Notes: generated by a model from the letters alone, not told the origin. A stretch of 64,000 bases of DNA from CAWBRT01 sp963791145 (GCA_963791145.1 CAWBRT010000004.1:107331-171330); one strand, 5' to 3'. Positions 37,397 through 46,384 are shown, counted from the stretch's first letter. A program made the numbers and translations.

Positions 37397-38103
37397 CAGC
37401 TTCTGCGAACGTCTTGGCGCCCCATATTTGCCTGCAGTCGGCAATGTGGAGCACCGGGCCTCCCCCCAGGTATTTTTCGCAAATATGACAACGCCAAGGG
37501 TTTATGCAACCGCCTGTCTGCAAATATGACAAACGCAAGCACTTGCGGCTAAATATGACATTCCAAAGGAGTTCTTGGCGGCGGAAGCCCCTGGCAGATG
37601 TAGCCGCGCCTTATTTGCCCTCCTAATACCAGTGTGGCAGATTCAGCCGGAAAATGTGACATGCAATTTGGGCTTTGCAATCAACGAGATGTGCTTATGG
37701 AGGACTTGACAACATTTCCGTCGCGACGGTGGAACACCGGGCAGCTGAGCCTGAGCCGGGCGCACGGCGAGAGGAACCGGCGAGGACTTCGGCGTTACAA
37801 CTTATCCCAGGTTAGCCAAAGGCAGGCGAACCTAGGGCACCAGGCCGTAACTGTCGATAAGGCGATTTCACACCAACTACGCTCTCCTGCCTGCCTACTG
37901 TCCCCGAGGGTTGCGAGAAGTACGTCGTGCGAATTTCTTAGACAAGCACCCGCAACGGCTGTGCAGACCAGAGGCCACCTGTGTTCTTGACTCGCCGATT
38001 CGCGTTGCGGACAGCCGCCCGTGGCAGGATGTTTAGGCATCGCGGCCAAAGAAACAGCCATCGCACGTTTTAATAGCGTTGTGAGATAAAGAGGAGCTAA
38101 GCG
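37397..38103. other. Repeat-bearing 700-base gap after the RND operon
   Basis: No protein gene is supported; open frames here lack ribosome sites and familiar content. The first half carries four scattered AAATATGACA-like motifs (see separate entry). Near-identical GTGGAGCACCGGGC (37446-37459) and GTGGAACACCGGGC (37729-37742) form a direct repeat 283 bases apart. It may be remains of a mobile element. GAGGAG for the next gene lies about ten bases before its ATG. Confidence 0.45.
37481..37661 (+). repeat. Four direct copies of AAATATGACA
   Basis: AAATATGACA occurs exactly at 37481-37490, 37522-37531 and 37551-37560, with a variant AAATGTGACA at 37652-37661. The first two copies are also preceded by GC and followed by an A-CGC-AAG pattern. 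Multiple short terminal repeats of this kind occur at the ends of IS21-like elements, but no transposase is nearby. A regulator-binding array is the alternative. Confidence 0.5.
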
Positions 38104-38580
38104 ATGAAATTCTTAAGCCTGACTTGCATATTGCTGCTCAGCATGGCGTTTGCCGGACCAGCCCTCGCGCAATCGGCTCCGAAAGCGTCCTGCGGCAGAG
38201 CGGAAAACTACATGCAGATGCACCAGATTGAAGCCAACTTCCACCAGGCGGCCACCGACCACAACTTGGACCAGATGATGTCCTTGTTTGCCAAAGGCGC
38301 CACCGTCGTCGCGTTCGGCAAGACTTACACCGGAGCAGATCAGATTCGCCAGTTCTGGCTTTCGTCCGGTCCGTTCACGCATCAGTGGGTAGGCTATACG
38401 CCTGCCTTTCTCATTACTTACAAAATAACCGGCGATACTGGGCATCTGAATTTCGATTGCTTCTACGCGGACACCCAGGACAAGAAAGTTACCGCCCACG
38501 CCGACGTGAGTGCCGTGGTAGTGCTGCAGAACGGCAAATGGTTGCTGCACGAAGTAACGATCACGCCGCATAAAGTTTAG
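38104..38580 (+). CDS. Exported SnoaL-like (NTF2-fold) protein
   Basis: A 158-residue precursor with signal peptide KFLSLTCILLLSMAFAGPALAQ. The mature part has the alpha+beta cone of the SnoaL/NTF2 family: YMQMHQIEANFHQAATDHNLDQMMSLFAKGATVVAFGKTYTGADQIRQFW is the helical lid and first strand, and the C-terminal strands end VVLQNGKWLLHEVTI. The fold serves many roles, including isomerases, hydratases and ligand carriers, and no catalytic residues can be assigned. GAGGAG upstream fixes the ATG. It stands alone. Confidence 0.75.
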   Translation: MKFLSLTCILLLSMAFAGPALAQSAPKASCGRAENYMQMHQIEANFHQAATDHNLDQMMSLFAKGATVVAFGKTYTGADQIRQFWLSSGPFTHQWVGYTPAFLITYKITGDTGHLNFDCFYADTQDKKVTAHADVSAVVVLQNGKWLLHEVTITPHKV

Positions 38581-38674
38581 TGGTGAAAAGAAACTGTGCT
38601 TCAACACACGCCAAAGGGATGTGACTGGTGTAAACAGGGCTTTTCGTAAGTTACGCAAATGAGGCAGCTGTCGC

Positions 38675-39145
38675 TTAGCTCTCGCGGATCACCGGCTCAC
38701 ACCGCACCGGGAAATTCACCGAATTGGCGATGAAGCACTTCTCATGTGCGGGCTCATGCAGGGCGCGAGCTTTGGCGGCATCGCCACCTGTAGCAATCGT
38801 GACATGCGGATGCAAGGTGACGCTTGCAAAGCGGCCGCTGCCATCCGATGTCTCTTCCATTACACCCTCAGCCTGATCGCTATAAGCCAGCACCACGATG
38901 CCTGCGCTGGCACACAGGTGCAGATACCAGAGCTTATGACAAGCCGCCAGCGAAGCCACCAGCAGCTCTTCGGGATTCCAACGGCCACGATCGCCGCGAA
39001 AGGCAGGGTCGGAGGAGCCCGCAATCGCAGGCTTTCCCTCCGCCTCCAAGTTGTAGGACCGCTCATAGGCTTTGTAGCCTGAGGTCCCGCTGCCGGTATT
39101 TCCCGTCCAGGTGAGGCTGACTTTGTAAGTGTGCTGGCGTGCCAT
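38675..39145 (-). CDS. OsmC-family peroxide-reducing protein
   Basis: A 156-residue protein of the OsmC/Ohr superfamily. The two redox cysteines are in LLVASLAACHKLWYLHLCASAG and HEKCFIANSVNFPV. The first motif has the extra HKLWYLHLC pattern of the YhfA-like OsmC branch rather than the canonical Ohr VGYAAC. Members reduce organic hydroperoxides with dithiol donors. The gene ends a short minus-strand pair with the old yellow enzyme gene, separated by a heptamer-repeat region, and may share an oxidative or electrophile-stress role. Confidence 0.82.
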   Translation of the reverse strand: MARQHTYKVSLTWTGNTGSGTSGYKAYERSYNLEAEGKPAIAGSSDPAFRGDRGRWNPEELLVASLAACHKLWYLHLCASAGIVVLAYSDQAEGVMEETSDGSGRFASVTLHPHVTIATGGDAAKARALHEPAHEKCFIANSVNFPVRCEPVIRES

Positions 39146-39150
39146 ATAGA

Positions 39151-39287
39151 CAGTTTCAAGTTTCGGGTTTCAAGTTTCAAGACCGAATTTACAAGCTTCT
39201 CTCTGCGCGCATCCGCGGCCAGGTTCTTGCTACGTGCCGGCAATTCGTAGAAGCTCGAAACTGGAAACTCGAAACTCGAAACTGCAG
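39151..39287. repeat. Inverted pair of heptamer arrays (GTTTCAA type)
   Basis: The left arm 39152-39181 is GTTTCAA, GTTTCGG, GTTTCAA, GTTTCAA in strict seven-base steps. The right arm 39254-39287 is CTCGAAA, CTGGAAA, CTCGAAA, CTCGAAA, the inverse type. About 70 bases separate them. The structure sits exactly between the OsmC start and the stop of the old yellow enzyme gene. Confidence 0.75.
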
Positions 39288-40355
39288 TTAGAATCTCTTT
39301 GCCCGCGCGTACTGTTTGGGCCAATCTATTTCCCGGCCGAGGGCGTGTGCGGCCAGCAGCGGCCAGTAGGGCTGGCGCAGGAATTCGCGCGCCAGCAGCA
39401 CCAGGTCAGCGTCGCCCGAGCGGATGATTTGGTCGGCCTGCTGCGGCGAGGTAATCATGCCGACCGCTCCGGTGGCGATGCCTTGCGCGCGTATGCGGCG
39501 GGCGAATGCGACCTGGTAGCCGGGACCGACCGGAATCTCGGCCGTCGCCACGTTACCGCCGGAAGAGCAGTCGATCAGATCGACTCCCAGCCCCTTGAGT
39601 TCGCATGCCAGGCGCACGGAATCCTCCAGCGTCCAGCCGTTGTCCGCCCAATCGGTACAGCTGATGCGAACCAGCAGCGGAAGTTCTTCGGGCCAGACCT
39701 TGCGCACCGCCGCCACGGTGTCGCGCAGGAAGCGCGTTCGGTTGGCGAAAGAGCCGCCGTACCGGTCAGTTCGCCGGTTGGAGATCGGCGAGAGAAACTG
39801 GTGCAGCAGATAGCCGTGCGCGGAATGGATCTCGACGACCTTCATGCCGGCCGCCAGGGCGCGGCGAGCCGCGGCCACAAAGGCGGCGGTGACGCGGGCT
39901 ATGCCGGCTTCGTCCAGCGCTTCCGGGACGATGAAATCGGCGTTAAAAGGAATGGCCGATGGAGCATAGATGGGCTGCCAGCCTCCGTCCTGCGGCAACA
40001 GTCCGCCGCCCCCGGCCCAGGGCGCCGGGGTAGAAGCTTTTCGGCCGGCGTGAGCCAGTTGTATTCCCGCTACCGCGCCCTGGCTGGCAAGGAAGCGGGT
40101 AACGCGCACCAGCGGCTCGATCTGCTCATCCTTCCATATTCCGAGATCGGCGGGGGTGATACGGCCTTCGGGCAAGATAGCGGTGGCCTCGGCCATCACC
40201 AGTCCGGCTCCGCCCTGGGCGCGGCTGCCCAGGTGAATGAAGTGCCAGTCGTTGGCTAGGCCGTCCTCGGCCGAGTATTGACACATGGGCGAAACGACAA
40301 TGCGATTGCGCAACGTAACGGAACGAACTGCAAGAGGAGTGAAGAGGTCAGCCAT
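39288..40355 (-). CDS. Old yellow enzyme, YqjM/xenobiotic reductase type
   Basis: A 355-residue FMN-dependent ene-reductase with a TIM-barrel fold. DLFTPLAVRSVTLRNRIVVSPMCQYSAEDGLANDWHFIHLGSRAQGGAGLVMAEATAI is the family start; the cysteine in SPMCQYS is the redox-tuning residue of the YqjM class. QLAHAGRKAS, HSAHGYLLHQFLSPISNRRTDRYGGS and the C-terminal FMN phosphate site VLLAREFLRQPYWPL follow. It reduces activated double bonds of electrophiles with NADPH. The start at 40355 is conventional, and a hairpin repeat (40372-40410) lies in its 5' region. Confidence 0.93.
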   Translation of the reverse strand: MADLFTPLAVRSVTLRNRIVVSPMCQYSAEDGLANDWHFIHLGSRAQGGAGLVMAEATAILPEGRITPADLGIWKDEQIEPLVRVTRFLASQGAVAGIQLAHAGRKASTPAPWAGGGGLLPQDGGWQPIYAPSAIPFNADFIVPEALDEAGIARVTAAFVAAARRALAAGMKVVEIHSAHGYLLHQFLSPISNRRTDRYGGSFANRTRFLRDTVAAVRKVWPEELPLLVRISCTDWADNGWTLEDSVRLACELKGLGVDLIDCSSGGNVATAEIPVGPGYQVAFARRIRAQGIATGAVGMITSPQQADQIIRSGDADLVLLAREFLRQPYWPLLAAHALGREIDWPKQYARAKRF

Positions 40356-40371
40356 GCTCGCTTTCTCCGAT

Positions 40372-40410
40372 CCGGGGTCCCCAGCAATCGGATTTCGTTT
40401 GCTGGGGTGG
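40372..40410 (+). repeat. CCGGGGTCCCC hairpin repeat, copy 1
   Basis: It begins CCGGGGTCCCCAGCA and ends TGCTGGGGTGG, so the inner CCCCAGCA and TGCTGGGG arms pair. Two further copies lie at 51597-51639 and 57475-57517, all in the same orientation. This copy is 39 bases long and lies 17 bases upstream of the old yellow enzyme start. Confidence 0.75.
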
Positions 40411-40667
40411 AGGATCTCTACGGCTCACCGCAGACGCTGTACGTCGCGTCTGTCAGGCGCTGTGGATAGATGTACCAGATTTTGCCGCGCTTTGCGAAGC
40501 GGGTCATTCGCAATGCCTTAACCGCAGAGAGGCCGGGCAGAAGCTGCTCCACCCCAGGCACGGTTTGTGGCGCGCAGCTTCGTCGTGTTCAGCCGATCCG
40601 CATTGTTCTCCGCGTGCCTCTGTGAACTCAATGATTTTGATTTTCGTTTCAGCCGGCAACTTGGCCT

Positions 40668-40697
40668 TTGACAAACCCCGGCGGCAACGATTAGTAT
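40668..40697 (+). promoter_or_regulatory. Sigma-70-type promoter of the met leader
   Basis: TTGACA (40668-40673) and TAGTAT (40692-40697) are separated by 18 bases. The expected start point is about seven bases after the -10, that is 40704-40705, exactly the ATG of the leader ORF. Confidence 0.6.
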
Positions 40698-40704
40698 CCT
40701 TCCT

Positions 40705-40785
40705 ATGATTTTGGTTACCCTCAGCCCGCGGACCATGGCTATGTGTATGCACATGTGCGTCCTCGCGACTGTGGGAGCCGGATAG
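40705..40785 (+). CDS. Met/Cys-rich leader peptide upstream of metYX
   Basis: A 26-codon ORF. It begins MILVTLSP, and residues 10-18 read TMAMCMHMC, with four methionines and two cysteines in nine residues. It ends VGAG before the TAG at 40783-40785. No ribosome site precedes the ATG at 40705, but the promoter places the transcript start at or next to it, so translation would be leaderless. A second ATG at 40735, in frame, begins the rich part. A terminator-like hairpin follows 28 bases after the stop, and metY-metX follow. The inferred role is sensing charged Met-tRNA or Cys-tRNA by ribosome stalling. It is not similar to any leader known to the annotator in sequence; polycysteine leaderless ORFs of mycobacteria are the closest concept. 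Confidence 0.65.
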   Translation: MILVTLSPRTMAMCMHMCVLATVGAG

Positions 40786-40813
40786 CTAGCAGCATTCAAT
40801 AGCGAGAATTCAG

Positions 40814-40851
40814 CGGCCCACGGTCAACCTGATCGCGGGCCGTTTCGTCTT
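40814..40851 (+). terminator. Attenuator-like hairpin in the met leader
   Basis: CGGCCC (40814-40819) pairs with GGGCCG (40837-40842) around a 17-base loop, directly followed by TTTCGTCTT. The T-run is interrupted, so it is a moderate terminator. It lies between the leader ORF and metY, where an attenuator would be expected. Confidence 0.5.
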
Positions 40852-40971
40852 ATGGGCAGAATTGGAAGAAACGTAGCGCCGGTACCCTGGCTGGCGGGCC
40901 CGCAAAACCAAACAGCCTGAGACCCGCTGCCCATACGGCGGGCTCCAATGAACGAGAAAGAGGAACCAGCA

Positions 40972-42326
40972 ATGCCGGAGAACACAGAAAAGCGACCGCA
41001 CCTTGCCACCCTCGCCGTCCACGCCGGCCAGAAGGCCGACCCCACCACCAAGTCCCGCGCCGTTCCTATCTACCAGACGACCTCGTACGTCTTCGACGAT
41101 GCCGACCACGCGGCGCGTCTCTTCGGGTTGCAGGAGTTCGGCAACATCTACACGCGCATCATGAATCCGACGACCGACGTCTTCGAGCAGCGCATCGCCG
41201 CTCTGGAAGGCGGCGCAGCGCGGACTGGCTACCGCTTCCGGCCAGGCGGCGGAGACGCTTACGGTCACCACGCTGGCCAGCGCCGGCGACGAGATCGTTT
41301 CCACCACCTCGCTCTACGGCGGCACCTACAACCTTTTCCACTACACGCTGCCCAAGCTGGGCATCAATGTCCGCTTCGTCGATCCCGACGATTTCGACGG
41401 CCTGAGAAAGGCGATCAGCAAGAAAACCAAAGCCGTATACACCGAGACTCTCGGCAATCCCAAGCTTGACGTGGCCGACATCGAGACGCTGGCCAGGATC
41501 GCGCACGAGCACAACCTGCCGCTGATCATCGACAACACGTCGGCCTCGCCCGCGCTTGGTCAGGCCTATCGAATGGGGAGCGGACATCGTGGTCAACTCC
41601 GCCACCAAGTTCATCGGTGGGCATGGCACCTCGATCGGCGGCATCATCGTCGACAGCGGCAAATTCGACTGGAAGGCTTCGGGCCGCTTCCCGGATTTCG
41701 TCGATCCCGATCCCTCCTATCACGGCGTTTCCTACACGGAGACTTTCGGGCCGCTGGCCTTCATCCTCAAGGCGCGCGTGCAGGGACTGCGCGATACCGG
41801 CGCCGCGCTCTCGCCCTTCAACGCCTTTCTCCTGCTGCAGGGAGCCGAGACCCTGCACCTGCGCATGCAGCGGCACTCGGAGAATGCGCTGGCGGTGGCG
41901 AAATTCCTCGAAACGCATCCTGGCGTCGAGTGGGTCAACTATCCGGGCCTGCCGGCAAGCAAGTATTATGCGCGAGCGCGGAAGTACCTGCCGGACGGCG
42001 CCGGAGCCCTGGTGACTTTCGGCATCAAGGGAGGCTACGAGGCCGGGCGCAAGCTGATCAACTCGCTGGAGCTGTTCAGTCTGCTGGCCAACATTGGCGA
42101 TGCCAAGTCGCTGGTGATTCATCCCGCTTCGACCACGCACCAGCAACTGAGCGAAGCCGAGCAGCTCGAGACCGGCGTCACGCCCGAACTGGTACGGCTT
42201 TCGGTCGGCATCGAAGACCTGCGCGACATCGTCGATGATCTCAACCAGGCGCTGAAAAGAGCGACCGGCCTGTCCGGCGAGCAGCAGCCGAATCTCGCCG
42301 TAGCCGGAGGAAAGAGTCAAAGATGA
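40972..42326 (+). CDS. metY: O-acetylhomoserine sulfhydrylase (two frame breaks)
   Basis: A PLP enzyme of the cystathionine-synthase family that makes homocysteine from O-acetylhomoserine and sulfide. About 450 residues after repair. HLATLAVHAGQKADPTTKSRAVPIYQTTSYVFDDADHAA is the MetY start. SLYGGTYNLFHYTLPKLGI, VYTETLGNPKLDVADI and the PLP lysine in VVNSATKFIGGHGTSIGG follow. Frame breaks at about 41220 and 41557 each need removal of one base to rejoin the family sequence (ALVRPIEWGADIVV across the second). The ATG 40972 is preferred over one at 40948 because GAGGA lies eight bases upstream. It overlaps metX by four bases. Confidence 0.9.
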
Positions 42327-43404
42327 GCGCCGCCACATTGCATTTGATCCAAGGGCAGTACTCGTTCGCCGAAGAGGAAGGCTTTGCGCTGGAGTGCGGC
42401 GGTGTGTTGCGTCCCGTGTCGCTTCGCTATGCGATGTACGGCGAACCCAACGCGGCGTGCGACAACGTGATACTGGTTTGTCACGCGCTCTCCGGCTCCG
42501 CCGAGGTGGCAACCTGGTGGCCCGAGCTGTTCGACGACCCGCGGCTCTTCGGCAACGACCGTTACTGTATTCTCTGCAGCAACATTCTCGGCTCCTGTTA
42601 CGGCTCAACCGGCCCTTCCGCCATCAATCCGCAAACCGGCAAGCAGTACGGCGCCGCCTTCCCACTGGTCACAATCGGCGACATGGTGCGCGCGCAATAC
42701 GAGCTGCTCAGGTTCCTGGAAATCCCCCGCGTCAAGCTCGTGATTGGCGGCTCCATCGGCGGCATGCAGGCGCTGCAGTGGGCCATGGATTATCCGGACG
42801 TGGTGGAGCACTGCGTCGCCATCGGCACCGTTCCGCTGGGAGCCATGGGACTGGCGCTCAACCATCTGCAGCGGCAGGCCATCTGGCTCGATCCCAAGTG
42901 GAACGGCGGCGAATACTCGAACGACGATCCGCCGGCGAAGGGAATAGCCCTGGCGCGAGCCATCGCCATGTGCTCCTACAAGTCGGCGGAATTGTTCGAA
43001 ATCCGCTTCGGGCGCAAGCCCAACCGCAATGGCGAGGATCCCTGGGCCGACCACCAGGCCCGCTTCGACGTGGGCGGCTATCTCGACTACCAGGGCACAG
43101 AAGTTCGTCGAGCGCTTCGATGCCAACGCCTACCTGGCGATCACCCGTACGATGGATACCTTCGATCCTGTCCGCTCCTGCGGCTCGGCGCAGGCCGCCT
43201 ACTCGCGCATCAAGGCGCACGTGACGCTGGTCGGCATCTCCTCGGATTGGCTCTTTCCGGCCTGCCGACGTCCGCGCGCTCGGCGAGCAGCTCCGGGCGG
43301 CGGGCGTCGATTGCGATTACCACGAGATAGCGTCCGCCCACGGACACGACTCCTTCCTCGCCGAGCCGGAGAAGCTGGCGTCCATCCTGGCCACGCATTT
43401 GTAG
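42323..43404 (+). CDS. metX: Homoserine O-acetyltransferase (two frame breaks)
   Basis: Acetylates homoserine with acetyl-CoA, the step before MetY. A cytoplasmic alpha/beta-hydrolase of about 360 residues. YAMYGEPNAACDNVILVCHALSGSAEVATWW is the first block. VIGGSIGGMQALQWAMDYPD holds the nucleophile serine, SSDWLF the aspartate strand and SAHGHDSFL the histidine. Frame breaks lie at about 43096 (GGGCACAG for GGGCCAG) and 43259 (CCGGCC for CCGCC); repaired reading ends at the TAG 43402-43404. The ATGA overlap with metY shows translational coupling, and the pair forms the direct-sulfhydrylation route to homocysteine that metH then methylates. Confidence 0.9.
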
Positions 43405-43498
43405 CCAACACCGAAGCCCCGGTGCCCCACGTTCGCCCGTAGTTGGTCCCGCTTGGCGGGATGGGGTAGTTCCTCAACTCAAAATAACTCCGTTCTCT

Positions 43499-43626
43499 CA
43501 ATCTTCAATCTCAGCATTCTTCAATCTGAAATCAAAAACCTCAAATCAAAAATCTGAAATGCTACTTTGCCTTTGCAAATCGCCCGGCTAAAGGTACGAT
43601 GTTGGCCACTTCAGATTTCAGAATTC
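43499..43626. repeat. Heptamer array pair (AATCTGA type)
   Basis: From 43504 the sequence runs in near seven-base steps (TTCAATC, then TTCAATC, TGAAATC, AAAAACC, TCAAATC, AAAAATC, TGAAATG). A short inverse arm CTTCAGATTTCAGAATTC lies at 43609-43626. It fills the AT-rich gap between metX and the M20 gene. Confidence 0.6.
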
Positions 43627-43667
43627 CTGCTGAAGTTCTTCAGTGCAATCTTTGCGGAGGGTGATTC

Positions 43668-44987
43668 ATGCATCGTTCATGGCGGGTTCTGGTGTGCGTC
43701 CTGGCGGTTCTGTTGGCTTCTCAACTTTTCGCCCAGAGCGGCGGCCGCGGCGCGTTTTCAGCCGAGCAGGTGAACGCCGTTTATCCCGAGGTGCAAGCCC
43801 TTTACGTCGACCTGCACCGCAATCCAGAGCTGGGCTTCCAGGAGAAGCAGACATCGGCCAAACTGGCCGAACGGCTGCGCGGATTTGGCTACGAAGTCAC
43901 CACCGGCGTTGGCGGCACGGGAGTGGTGGCCGTGATGAAGAACGGCGCCGGGCCAACGGTGATGCTGCGCGCCGACATGGACGCCCTGCCGATTCTGGAA
44001 AAGACCGGACTGCCCTATGCCAGCACCGTTACGGCCAAGAACGCTGCCGGGGTGGTCGTTCCTGTGATGCATGCTTGCGGACACGATACCCACGTGTCGT
44101 CGCTGGTCGGCACAGCCAAGCTTATGGCTCAGAACCGCCAACGCTGGCATGGGACGCTGGTTCTGATCGGCCAGCCGGCGGAAGAGATCGTGCAAGGCGC
44201 TAACGCCATGCTCAAGGACGGCCTGTACACGCGATTCCCGAGGCCTGACTTTGCACTGGCTCTGCACGATACTCAGGCGCTCCCGACCGGCCAGATCGGC
44301 ACTCGTCCCGGCTATTACATGTCGGCCAACGATTCGGTGTACATCACCATCTTCGGCCGCGGCGGGCACGGCGCCAAGCCGCAGGTGACGGTCGACCCGA
44401 TCGTGATCGCCGCGCGTACGGTGCTGGCCCTGCAGACGCTCGTCTCGCGCGAGAACGATCCGCTGGAGATGGCGGTGATCACCGTCGGCAGCCTGCATGC
44501 CGGCAGCGCTCCCAACATAATCGCCGACGAGGCCAAGCTCGAACTCACCGTACGCTCGTTCAATCCGCAGGTGCGCAAGAAGCTGCTGGCCGGCATCGAG
44601 CGCGTAGTCAAGGCGGAAGCGATGGCCGCGGCTGCGCCGCGCGAGCCCCAGATCAGGGTGGCGCCCGGAGCCGATGCCCTGTACAACAATCCGGAATTGA
44701 CCAGCCGGATGGTGGCTACATTGCGCCAAGTCCTGGGGCCGAAGAACGTGGCGGAGCTGCCGCAGAACACCGCCTCGGAGGACTTCGCTCAATACGGAAC
44801 TCCGGGCGTTCCTTCGCTGATGTTGCACTTCGGCGCCGCCAATCCGGAGAAGTGGGCTGCCGCGCAGAAGATCGGCCAAACCATACCGGGAACGCATACT
44901 CCGTTCTGGGCGCCGGAGCAGGAATCGCTGAAGACCGCCATCATGGCGGAAACAGCAATGCTGTTGGAGCTCTTAGGTGGGAAGTAG
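43668..44987 (+). CDS. Exported M20-family amidohydrolase
   Basis: A 439-residue metallo-amidohydrolase of the M20D branch (hippurate / indole-acetyl-amino-acid hydrolase type). After a signal peptide (WRVLVCVLAVLLASQLFAQ) come DLHRNPELGFQEKQTSAKLAERL, VMLRADMDALPILE, the metal motif MHACGHDTHVSSLVGTAKLM, the catalytic glutamates in QPAEEIVQGANAML and the lid-domain segment FGRGGHGAKPQVTVDPI. NTASEDFAQYGTPGVP supplies the last ligand region. It probably hydrolyses N-acyl amino acids or similar amides in the periplasm. Signal peptide and catalytic residues are intact. Confidence 0.92.
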   Translation: MHRSWRVLVCVLAVLLASQLFAQSGGRGAFSAEQVNAVYPEVQALYVDLHRNPELGFQEKQTSAKLAERLRGFGYEVTTGVGGTGVVAVMKNGAGPTVMLRADMDALPILEKTGLPYASTVTAKNAAGVVVPVMHACGHDTHVSSLVGTAKLMAQNRQRWHGTLVLIGQPAEEIVQGANAMLKDGLYTRFPRPDFALALHDTQALPTGQIGTRPGYYMSANDSVYITIFGRGGHGAKPQVTVDPIVIAARTVLALQTLVSRENDPLEMAVITVGSLHAGSAPNIIADEAKLELTVRSFNPQVRKKLLAGIERVVKAEAMAAAAPREPQIRVAPGADALYNNPELTSRMVATLRQVLGPKNVAELPQNTASEDFAQYGTPGVPSLMLHFGAANPEKWAAAQKIGQTIPGTHTPFWAPEQESLKTAIMAETAMLLELLGGK

Positions 44988-45042
44988 TTGCACAAGAACA
45001 CGGGGCACGCAGAATCTCTGAGATGCGAAATGGAGGGAGACT

Positions 45043-46095
45043 ATGAAAAGCGAATTAGGCCGAAGGGAGTTCTTGCAGGTCACGGCAGCCGCCGGCGCCG
45101 CTGTGGTCGCTGCCGATCTGGCGCAGGCAAGCGCAACGGCGCCGGAGCGAACCGTGATTCCAGAGGCGGAAAAGATTGTTATCACCGTCATCACCGATAA
45201 TCTGGCCGACGCCAACCGGCTTGACTACAAGATCGCCAAGCGGCCAGATTACTTCACAAATCCGCTGGAAGCCGCTTTTCATGCTGAGCATGGGCTCGCC
45301 TACCATGTCGAAACCGTCGTCGGCGGCAAAGCGCACGCATGCCTCTACGATTTCGGGACGGATGCCAGGGGCATCCTGCGGAACATGGACCTGCTCAAGA
45401 TCAACTTGCGGCAGGTGGAGGCGCTCGGCATAAGCCACGACCATTGGGATCACCAGATCGGGCTAGTCGAGATTCTCAAGGCCAAACGGCAGGAATTTGC
45501 CAAGGAGCTTCCTCTTTACATCGGCCAGCAATTCTTCGTTGGCAATTACGGCAAACGGCCGAACGGCAACATTGTCCAGACGAATCTCCTGAAGAGAGAA
45601 GATGTGGAGGCACTCGGGTTCGTTAAGATCGTGGAAATCAAAGGTCCTACTGCGATCATCCCGGGCGCCGTTTTCCCAGGGAAGATCGAACAGGTAACAG
45701 ACTACGAACGGGTGGGCTCGAACCTTCTGACCAAGAGAGACGGCAAGTTTGTACAGGAGATGTTCATCGGCGAGCAGGTCCTGGTTTTCAATGCCAAAGG
45801 AAAGGGGCTGGTTGTGCTTTCCAGTTGCGCCCATCGCGGCATTGTCAACGCCGTCAAGCAGGCGCAGAGAATGACCGGCATAGAAAAGGTGCACGCCATC
45901 ATCGGCGGCTGCCACCTGATCAATGCCAGACAGGATGTGATTCTGAAGACGGTGGCGGACATCAGAGCGATCAATCCGGACTACATTGCTCCCACGCATT
46001 GCACGGGGTATGAGGCCGCATCGACCTTTGCTCGCGAGATGCCCGACAGGTTCATTCTCAATACGGCCGGGACGAGATACGTGATCACCGCGTAG
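45043..46095 (+). CDS. Exported MBL-fold metallohydrolase
   Basis: A 350-residue metallo-beta-lactamase-fold protein. The N-terminus GRREFLQVTAAAGAAVVAADLAQASA has a twin-arginine signal. LGISHDHWDHQIGLVEIL carries the HxHxDH-like zinc motif with a serine-histidine-aspartate variant, SSCAHRGIVNAV a further ligand, and IIGGCHLINA plus APTHCTGYEA the last ones. This pattern resembles the 7,8-dihydropterin-6-methyl-aminobenzene-phosphate synthase-like group, whose members include archaeal enzymes, but function in bacteria is unknown. The gene follows the M20 gene by 55 bases and may be cotranscribed. Confidence 0.8.
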   Translation: MKSELGRREFLQVTAAAGAAVVAADLAQASATAPERTVIPEAEKIVITVITDNLADANRLDYKIAKRPDYFTNPLEAAFHAEHGLAYHVETVVGGKAHACLYDFGTDARGILRNMDLLKINLRQVEALGISHDHWDHQIGLVEILKAKRQEFAKELPLYIGQQFFVGNYGKRPNGNIVQTNLLKREDVEALGFVKIVEIKGPTAIIPGAVFPGKIEQVTDYERVGSNLLTKRDGKFVQEMFIGEQVLVFNAKGKGLVVLSSCAHRGIVNAVKQAQRMTGIEKVHAIIGGCHLINARQDVILKTVADIRAINPDYIAPTHCTGYEAASTFAREMPDRFILNTAGTRYVITA

Positions 46096-46167
46096 TCGCG
46101 GGCTGAAGAGAGCGCCACTGAGGGCATGGCTTCGGCCATGCCTTTTTGCATTAGTTGGAAGAGAGAA

Positions 46168-46242
46168 TGGAGCGGGAGACGGGGATCGAACCCGCGACCA
46201 ACGGCTTGGGAAGCCGTGACTCTACCACTGAGTTACTCCCGC
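46168..46242 (-). tRNA. tRNA-Gly (anticodon CCC)
   Basis: Read on the minus strand, the 7-bp acceptor stem GCGGGAG/CTCCCGC is followed by discriminator T and an encoded CCA (46170-46168). The anticodon arm ACGGC-TTCCCAA-GCCGT gives CCC, for the GGG codon. The T arm contains GGTTCGATCC. All arms pair well and no intron is present. A 23-base copy of its 5' end and flank recurs at 49048-49070. Confidence 0.95.
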
Positions 46243-46245
46243 TCA
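46223..46245 (+). repeat. Direct repeat (att candidate), tRNA-proximal copy
   Basis: It covers the first 20 bases of the tRNA-Gly gene and three bases of its 5' flank. It matches 49048-49070 at 22 of 23 positions; the shared core includes TACCACTGAGTTACTCCC. It is the inner border of the island. Confidence 0.7.
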
Positions 46246-46384
46246 GCGGCGTAGCTGGCTGCTACGCTTGGACTTATCCTCTAAGTTCTAAACAACCAAG
46301 CAGCTTACGTCAGAATTCTTGGTGTTGCAAACCGCGCATCGGATGTCGACCGTACTCTGCCGTAGCCTATTTCAGGTATTCCCC

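Noticed and set aside
37634..37990. 118-codon open frame after the RND operon
   Set aside because: No ribosome site, no family similarity, compositionally like surrounding non-coding DNA.
40411..40971. SAM or other known riboswitch upstream of metY
   Set aside because: No recognisable aptamer core; a Met/Cys-rich peptide ORF with a hairpin explains the region better.
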